Source: an uncultured Spartobacteria bacterium (GTDB lineage: Bacteria > Verrucomicrobiota > Verrucomicrobiia > Chthoniobacterales > UBA6821). Taken from it: a DNA stretch of 46,693 nt. The stretch lies in the NCBI GenBank assembly GCA_903868795.1, contig CAIPWR010000159.1, forward strand, positions 1 through 46,693. The letters are read 5' to 3'. Each line of letters opens with the position of its first letter. Positions within the stretch are counted from its first letter, which is position 1. Below are positions 42,996-46,693 of this stretch, in pieces. The notes below the pieces were generated by a model. The model was not told the DNA's origin and ran no database searches. It saw nothing but the letters and a program-made list of their open reading frames with translations. The translations under genes and the position numbers were made by a program.

Positions 42996-43406
42996 CAGAA
43001 GGTTTGGGATTTTTGCGCCGCGCGGTGATGACGCGAAAGCGAAAATACCAGGGACTGATCATGACTCTTTTTCTAGAATTAGCACAAAATACTTCTAGAG
43101 CATCATCTATCTAATCTGTCGTTCCATGGGCGATCAGCTTGACCGTAGATAAATAAAAGGACTCGCGCAAAGGCGCAAAGACGCGGAGGAAAAGACAAAG
43201 AATTGGGACTGGGGAAGATTGTCACCGTTACTCCTCTCAAAGCAGAGAATTACTTGATCGATTTACAATGGGTCTGAAGACTCCTTCCAAGGGAGATGTA
43301 TCTAAAGAAGCGCTGCCACTAGTCACAAAAACTCTGCGCATTTGCGTCTTTGCGCGAGATTTCTTCGCTTGTAAATGCGTCAAATAAAACCGAAACCGCT
43401 CTAAGC
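42996..43406. other. Gene-free stretch after pdhC with an inverted repeat
   Basis: This 411-base AT-richer stretch lies between pdhC and a convergent AT-rich pair. It holds one inverted repeat (43162-43358) and no gene or recognisable terminator. Base composition changes toward AT at about 43040, which fits the left edge of a transferred segment. Confidence 0.5.
43162..43358. repeat. Inverted repeat with CGCAAAG arms
   Basis: The left arm (43162-43188) contains CGCGCAAAGGCGCAAAGACG and the right arm (43332-43358) its imperfect inverted copy with TTTGCGTCTTTGCGCG. Repeats of the pattern CGCAAAGACGC are widespread in unrelated bacteria. About 143 bases between the arms code for nothing evident. 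It may be a MITE-like element or remnant. Confidence 0.6.
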
Positions 43407-43676
43407 TTATTTAGACAAAGATTTTACAAATTCATAAATATTAGGAATCACTGCAAAGACTGTTAGAAAAAGGATCGCCCAAGTTAGTTTTATTAGAAAG
43501 CTTGTTTGTTTCTCAAATTTATTACTTGATATCTCTGCTAGTTCTGAAAGGCAAATAGAAACCTCTGTTTGCAATGTTGCAATCCTAGAATCAGTGTCGG
43601 TATGATTTCTTGGGACTGCCGCTATCTGTTTCCTTAAACTTTCTATTTCGTCACGAATTTCTGCTGTGGTTCTCAT
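43407..43676 (-). CDS. Small membrane protein with coiled-coil head
   Basis: A protein of 89 residues. Residues about 5-50 look like a coiled coil (EIRDEIESLRKQIAAV, then IATLQTEVSICLSELAEI). One membrane helix lies at about 62-82 near the C-terminus. The gene is AT-rich and overlaps the GYF_2-domain gene upstream by four bases. I do not recognise the family. The pair looks foreign in composition. Confidence 0.65.
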   Translation of the reverse strand: MRTTAEIRDEIESLRKQIAAVPRNHTDTDSRIATLQTEVSICLSELAEISSNKFEKQTSFLIKLTWAILFLTVFAVIPNIYEFVKSLSK

Positions 43677-44551
43677 GGGTGAGGAAGTTCATTCCATCTT
43701 TTACGAAGGTAGAATGTATTTATTACAGTTAGAACTCCGGTAAGGATCATTGCCCCTAAATCAACTCCAAACGGCAATACTAACAGAGGCACTCCAAATA
43801 CTGACAAAGCTATAAAGGCATACTTATTTCTAGTAATTGAAAGGAATGAGGCCAAAGAAATAGGCAAAAATATAATAAATAAATAACTATAAATTCCCGT
43901 GTCTTGAACGGCTTGTAATACTGTAAAAAATACAACAAAAAACATAATCGCCGAGAAAGTTATTCCCCAACCAAAACCTTTCAATCCTTTGTATCTGTTG
44001 TTTGTTTTCTTATTAATATAGAAGGCTACATTTATGAAGATAATAGGTATGCCTATCTGAACTACATGAAGTAGTGTGCTCAGATGTGATATCTGAAAAT
44101 CAACTTTTTGATCCAGACTCATGGCATGGAAATCAGGGAGCCAGAATTCAAAAACAATAAACAGTATTATTAGTACTGGGATGCTCCAAAACAATATTTC
44201 TCCTAGCCAGAACGGTTTTATTGGTTGTTGGCTACTCGCTGGAATTGTTATTTTCGATTCAATAAGAACCTTGTGAGTTGGAGGCCTTGACTCTGTAGAT
44301 TCGATGTTTCCCTGTTTTACACTTGCAGGAATTATGGGAGGGGCTACCTCCCTTTTGAAATCTTGAGGCAAAGGAGGAGGCTGAACCTTTTCATTACCAA
44401 GTAACTGCGAAAGTGGCATCCAGTTGGGAATCCCTTCATGCCAAGCGTAGGTTACATTTGGATCAATCTCTCCAGAAGCCACAAGGGATTTAGCTTTCTC
44501 AAGCTCGATTGTCGATTGTGGCTGATATGGTTTTTTGATCCAAATATCCAT
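43673..44551 (-). CDS. GYF_2-domain multi-span membrane protein
   Basis: A protein of 292 residues. The N-terminus (about 1-52) has the GYF_2 pattern: positive start, VASGEIDPNVTYAWHEG, then IPNWMPLSQLL. A proline-rich linker follows, then about five membrane helices (from residue 125 onward). GYF_2 domains bind proline-rich peptides and occur at the head of varied bacterial membrane proteins. The gene is AT-rich and partnered with the small coiled-coil protein. Function is unknown. Confidence 0.75.
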   Translation of the reverse strand: MDIWIKKPYQPQSTIELEKAKSLVASGEIDPNVTYAWHEGIPNWMPLSQLLGNEKVQPPPLPQDFKREVAPPIIPASVKQGNIESTESRPPTHKVLIESKITIPASSQQPIKPFWLGEILFWSIPVLIILFIVFEFWLPDFHAMSLDQKVDFQISHLSTLLHVVQIGIPIIFINVAFYINKKTNNRYKGLKGFGWGITFSAIMFFVVFFTVLQAVQDTGIYSYLFIIFLPISLASFLSITRNKYAFIALSVFGVPLLVLPFGVDLGAMILTGVLTVINTFYLRKRWNELPHP

Positions 44552-44760
44552 GATGGAGTTTTATGATTAGCGTTGAGCAGACTCGGCATTTGGAGCCAGT
44601 ATGAGGGTTGTTTTGGTTGTAGGTTGTTGGCGTTGGTTTGTCCATCCCCGGCGCATGGAGGCCGTAGGTCGACCGGCGGAAAAGGGTCAGTCCGCGCATT
44701 GCTTTAAAATAATCCCTGAGAGGATGAACAGTATAGGGGCGTCAACAGTTGCCCCGATTG

Positions 44761-44803
44761 CTTCTGAACTAAAAGTCTTCAGCCTTCAGTCTAATAGCCT
44801 CTC
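44761..44803 (+). repeat. AGCCTAAACC repeat, copy 4
   Basis: It begins CTTCTGAACTAAAAGTCTTC, as copies 5 and 6 begin with similar TTCTGAGCTAAAAGCC or TTCTGACCTAAAAGCC, and continues AGCCTTCAGTCTAATAGCC. It has diverged in the second half. It is not next to a gene start. Confidence 0.65.
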
Positions 44804-44851
44804 TTGCCAAAAAAGCTCCCCATCCGGCGCAGGGAGGGGGAAGATCCGCAC

Positions 44852-44965
44852 ATGCCCACTGCAAAAGCCTACTCCGCTGTCAGCGCCACCTCGCCGCTTT
44901 CCTCCGCGAGCATTTCCTGCCGGGTCCTCGCAGATCAGCATGATTCGGTCCCGTTAGTTGCGTAG
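44852..44965 (+). pseudogene. Remnant of the N-terminus of a zinc-type alcohol dehydrogenase
   Basis: The frame MPTAKAYSAVSATSPLSSAS with a TAG after 37 residues closely resembles the first residues of YahK-like NADP-dependent alcohol dehydrogenases (family pattern near KAYAAxSAxSPLAP). The similarity fades after about 25 residues, and no catalytic domain follows. It looks like the start of a deleted gene. This rests on recalled family patterns. Confidence 0.5.
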
Positions 44966-45030
44966 GAGTTCGTTGAGTTCTTTATCGCGCCAAGAATTGA
45001 TAACCTTTGGCTGCAAAGCAGATTGATTGC

Positions 45031-45303
45031 ATGAATGTTTCGCTTACCACCGAGATGGAGGAATGGGTTCAGCGGAAGGTCGGCAGTGGCCTGTACACCT
45101 CGGCGAGTGAGGTGGTGCGCGAGGCGCTGCGGGCACTGCACGAACGGGAGACCCGAAAGAGCGCCCGGCTCGCGAATCTGCGAGATGCTGTTGCTGTGGG
45201 AATCCAGTCCGCCGATTCGGGCAATCTCCAGGAATGGACAGGAGGCCTGCAGAAAGAGGTGAAGGCTCTAGCCCGCTCCCGTCGCTCGGGAAGTGCCTCA
45301 TGA
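45031..45303 (+). CDS. parD: ParD-family antitoxin
   Basis: A protein of 90 residues from the ATG at 45031. The N-terminal part has the ribbon-helix-helix pattern of ParD (MNVSLTTEMEEWVQRKVGSG, then YTSASEVVREALRAL), which binds its own promoter. The C-terminal segment would bind ParE. The stop overlaps the start of parE by four bases. It probably represses the operon. Confidence 0.9.
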   Translation: MNVSLTTEMEEWVQRKVGSGLYTSASEVVREALRALHERETRKSARLANLRDAVAVGIQSADSGNLQEWTGGLQKEVKALARSRRSGSAS

Positions 45304-45596
45304 AGCTCCGGATCTCGGGGCAGGCGAAGGAAGATCTGATCGATCTTTGGGAATACATAGCCGTCCATGACGAACTGGCGGCCGACCGCTATGCGGACCA
45401 TGTCTTTGAGCGGGCAACCGAGCTGCTCAATCATCCTGAGTTAGGAAGGTCCCGTCCGGAAATCCACCCGGGAGTCCGTTCCCTGCTCTGCCGCAATCAC
45501 CTGCTTTTCTAGCGAATCCGGCCGGATGCCATCGAGGTGCTCCGCATCCTGCACGGCAGCATGGATCTTCCTAATAAGGAATACGAATCGGAGTAG
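45300..45596 (+). pseudogene. parE: ParE-family toxin gene interrupted by a premature stop
   Basis: The frame starts LRISGQAKEDLIDLWEYIA and continues to RNHLLF, where a TAG at 45510-45512 stops it after 70 residues. Reading past that stop in the same frame gives RIRPDAIEVLRILHGSMDLP and ends at 45596, which is the normal ParE C-terminus. The normal family sequence at this point is FYR, so TAT (Tyr) to TAG is the simplest change. The product probably lacks the beta-sheet core and is likely inactive. Confidence 0.8.
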
Positions 45597-45628
45597 ATTG
45601 CATCCTAATCACTACCAAATGCTCGATT

Positions 45629-45676
45629 TCTTCTGAGCTAAAAGCCTAGAGCCTAATCCGCTAACAGCCTAAACCG
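45629..45676. repeat. AGCCTAAACC repeat, copy 5, at the 3' end of the PIN gene
   Basis: The sequence has TTCTGAGCTAAAAGCC and AATCCGCTAACAGCC. It overlaps the stop codon of the minus-strand PIN gene (45669-45671), so the last codons of that gene come from the repeat. Confidence 0.75.
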
Positions 45677-46085
45677 ACCTCGTCGGCTCCACAATCTGGA
45701 GCTTGGGGAAGTAGGTGCGGTAGTAGCCTCTATCGCGGGTCATCAGTTGATCTGCCTGGAGCGAGGCATGGGCTCCGACAAGAAAGTCAGCGAGCATTCG
45801 GGGCTTGGGATCTTTGCTGCGGGATCTGTAGGCGATGTAGGCCTGCCCAGCGTGGTATGAATCTTCCATACTGAAGTCGATAAGCCTAAGGCCCATCTCG
45901 CGTAGGCACTTTTCTTGTTGGGATGCAGAGGAAAAATGTCCGGCGATCTCGGCAACGACAATCGGGGAGATGATAAGGGCACCCTCTTGGCGGGCCTCAT
46001 CGAGAGCATGGATGGCTGGATCGGTGAACCTGGAATGGCTCCCGATCACATCAATAAGAATGTTGGAATCAATGGCGGTGATCAT
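45669..46085 (-). CDS. PIN-domain toxin (VapC-like)
   Basis: A protein of 138 residues with the four acidic PIN residues Asp6 (AIDSNILID), Glu46 (VVAEIAGH), Asp100 (ADFLVGAHA) and Asp118 (TRDRG), so it appears intact. PIN toxins are RNases that cleave tRNA or rRNA. The gene starts eight bases after the stop of the AbrB-like antitoxin, in the usual antitoxin-first order. Its last residues are encoded by a repeat. Confidence 0.9.
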   Translation of the reverse strand: MITAIDSNILIDVIGSHSRFTDPAIHALDEARQEGALIISPIVVAEIAGHFSSASQQEKCLREMGLRLIDFSMEDSYHAGQAYIAYRSRSKDPKPRMLADFLVGAHASLQADQLMTRDRGYYRTYFPKLQIVEPTRSV

Positions 46086-46093
46086 TGAGCCCT

Positions 46094-46348
46094 CTAATCG
46101 ACATCCCCCGAGGGAACGTTGCCTCGCAGGAGATCCATGGCCTCTGAACTATCTGCGTAAGGGAGCTTCCGCTTGTCTGCCACGCCCTTGAACTTGGCAA
46201 AGAAACTCGTCTCTTTGGCCTTGGTGGCGAGAAAGGTACCGGAGGGGCCCAAGCGGATATCGATTCGGGTGCCCGGCTCCAGTCCCAAAGCCTCACGGAT
46301 CTCAACCGGAACGGTGATCTGGCCCTTGCTACTGATCGTGGTGGTCAT
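46094..46348 (-). CDS. AbrB/SpoVT-type antitoxin
   Basis: A protein of 84 residues. The N-terminal MTTTISSKGQITVPVEIREALGL is the swapped-hairpin DNA-binding pattern of AbrB/MazE-like antitoxins. The C-terminal half is unusual in containing SFFAKFKG and LPYADSSEAMDLLRG. It is followed by a PIN toxin gene, so the two form a VapBC-like module. Confidence 0.9.
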   Translation of the reverse strand: MTTTISSKGQITVPVEIREALGLEPGTRIDIRLGPSGTFLATKAKETSFFAKFKGVADKRKLPYADSSEAMDLLRGNVPSGDVD

Positions 46349-46426
46349 ACCTTTACAATAAAAGTAAAGCGCATGAAGTAAAGGGACTTTAGAGCGACAG
46401 GATCCAGATGCTCAATACCGCTTTCC

Positions 46427-46471
46427 CCTTCTGACCTAAAAGCCTAGGGCCTAAACGCCTAATACCCTTCC
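46427..46471. repeat. AGCCTAAACC repeat, copy 6, at the 3' end of the hydrolase gene
   Basis: The sequence has TTCTGACCTAAAAGCC and GGCCTAAACGCCTAATACCC. It contains the stop codon (46451-46453) of the minus-strand hydrolase gene, so the last four or five residues of that protein come from the repeat. Confidence 0.75.
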
Positions 46472-46693
46472 GCAAAACTCCACAGCGCGGGTTTCGGACC
46501 AGTATTCCTTCTCGAGGGTTAGGAAGCCGAGATGGCCGCCGCTTTCGGGGAGTTCGAGATGGAGGTGGGGATTTGCTGCGGCCTCTTTCTTTGGAAAACA
46601 TTCGGGTCCGAGGAAAGGATCGTTGAGAGCATTGACAAGGAGGGTCGGCACGGTGATGCCATGGAGTGATGGCTTGCTGCTGGCCTTCGCCCA
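46451..46693 (-). CDS. Alpha/beta hydrolase, YheT-like, 3' end only
   Basis: The last 80 codons of a gene that continues past the right edge of the window. The visible SSKPSLHGITVPTLLVNALN, DPFLGPECFP, then LELPESGGHLGFL include the Asp and His of the catalytic triad, as in the YheT/EMB8 family of alpha/beta hydrolases. The substrate is unknown. The final residues and stop lie within repeat copy 6. The start and the nucleophile Ser are outside the window. Confidence 0.8.
   Translation of the reverse strand, partial: WAKASSKPSLHGITVPTLLVNALNDPFLGPECFPKKEAAANPHLHLELPESGGHLGFLTLEKEYWSETRAVEFCGRVLGV

Larger units (their letters stand above)
44552..45030. other. Gene-poor stretch with repeat and pseudogene remnant
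   Basis: This stretch divides the AT-rich pair from the ParD gene. It contains a repeat copy (44761-44803) and a dehydrogenase remnant (44852-44965). Other short frames here are inconsistent with each other and look non-coding. The last 60 bases are likely to hold the ParD promoter, but no clear boxes can be named. Confidence 0.45.

Noticed and set aside
44601-44957. Plus-strand frame of 118 codons upstream of ParD
   Set aside because: It crosses a repeat copy and conflicts with the dehydrogenase remnant frame; no family likeness.
45510-45512. Recoding of TAG (pyrrolysine or read-through) in parE
   Set aside because: Other genes here end in TAG, there is no recoding element in view, and a point mutation is simpler.

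Overview
The window is a chromosomal segment of a bacterium that most resembles the phylum Verrucomicrobiota. I infer this from the H-X9-DG pseudopilin (11513-12070), the style of the housekeeping proteins and the weak or absent Shine-Dalgarno sequences. The species cannot be named from sequence alone. Most genes are GC-rich housekeeping genes in short operons. Between them lie unusually many short repeats and a few AT-rich or transferred patches.

Layout. 1-3489: a left-handed beta-helix acyltransferase-like protein, a probable one-gene integron cassette with its attC site (about 1120-1505), then folA, thyA and hisI on the minus strand. 3672-8444: a plus-strand cluster encoding a roadblock-like protein, ExbB, ExbD, a TonB-like protein, a small zinc-ribbon membrane protein and an AsmA-like protein; four consecutive ATGA junctions link exbB through the zinc-ribbon gene. 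8455-13720: miaA, an RRM protein, an STN-like protein, a pseudopilin and the plsY-gpsA operon. 13953-19119: msrB, two FkbM-like methyltransferases, an MTH1-like Nudix hydrolase and ppk. 19244-28810: tRNA-Gly, eda, smc, a CvpA-like protein, gatB, bioF and a Pro/Thr-tailed membrane protein. 28908-35543: a DEAD-box helicase, a tandem-repeat region made from the 3' end of tRNA-Ser, a stand-alone nuoG-like gene, an M20 peptidase, a CysJ-like reductase and sodA. 35834-42995: cdsA-dxr, recA and pdhA-pdhB-pdhC. 43407-46693: an accessory tail with an AT-rich GYF_2-domain pair, an alcohol dehydrogenase relic, a ParDE pair with a stop codon inside parE, an AbrB/PIN toxin-antitoxin pair and the 3' end of a YheT-like hydrolase.

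Functional links. folA and thyA serve folate and dTMP metabolism. plsY and gpsA supply phosphatidic acid, which CdsA activates. dxr feeds isoprenoid synthesis, and MiaA uses an isoprenoid donor. pdhABC makes acetyl-CoA but no E3 gene is present. The ExbB-ExbD-TonB-like set should form an energised envelope complex, yet the ExbD lacks the usual membrane aspartate.

Most unusual features. (1) An attC-like site and cassette with no integrase in view. (2) An intergenic family with inverted arms (core GGAACTCAGGAACTCAGGA), in which strings of tiny hairpins sit between the two copies of the arm motif. (3) A second dispersed repeat (core AGCCTAAACCGCTAA) lying directly before start codons or supplying stop codons. 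(4) A tandem duplication of the tRNA-Ser 3' end. (5) The altered ExbB/ExbD pair. (6) A histone-H1-like tail on pyruvate dehydrogenase E1 alpha.
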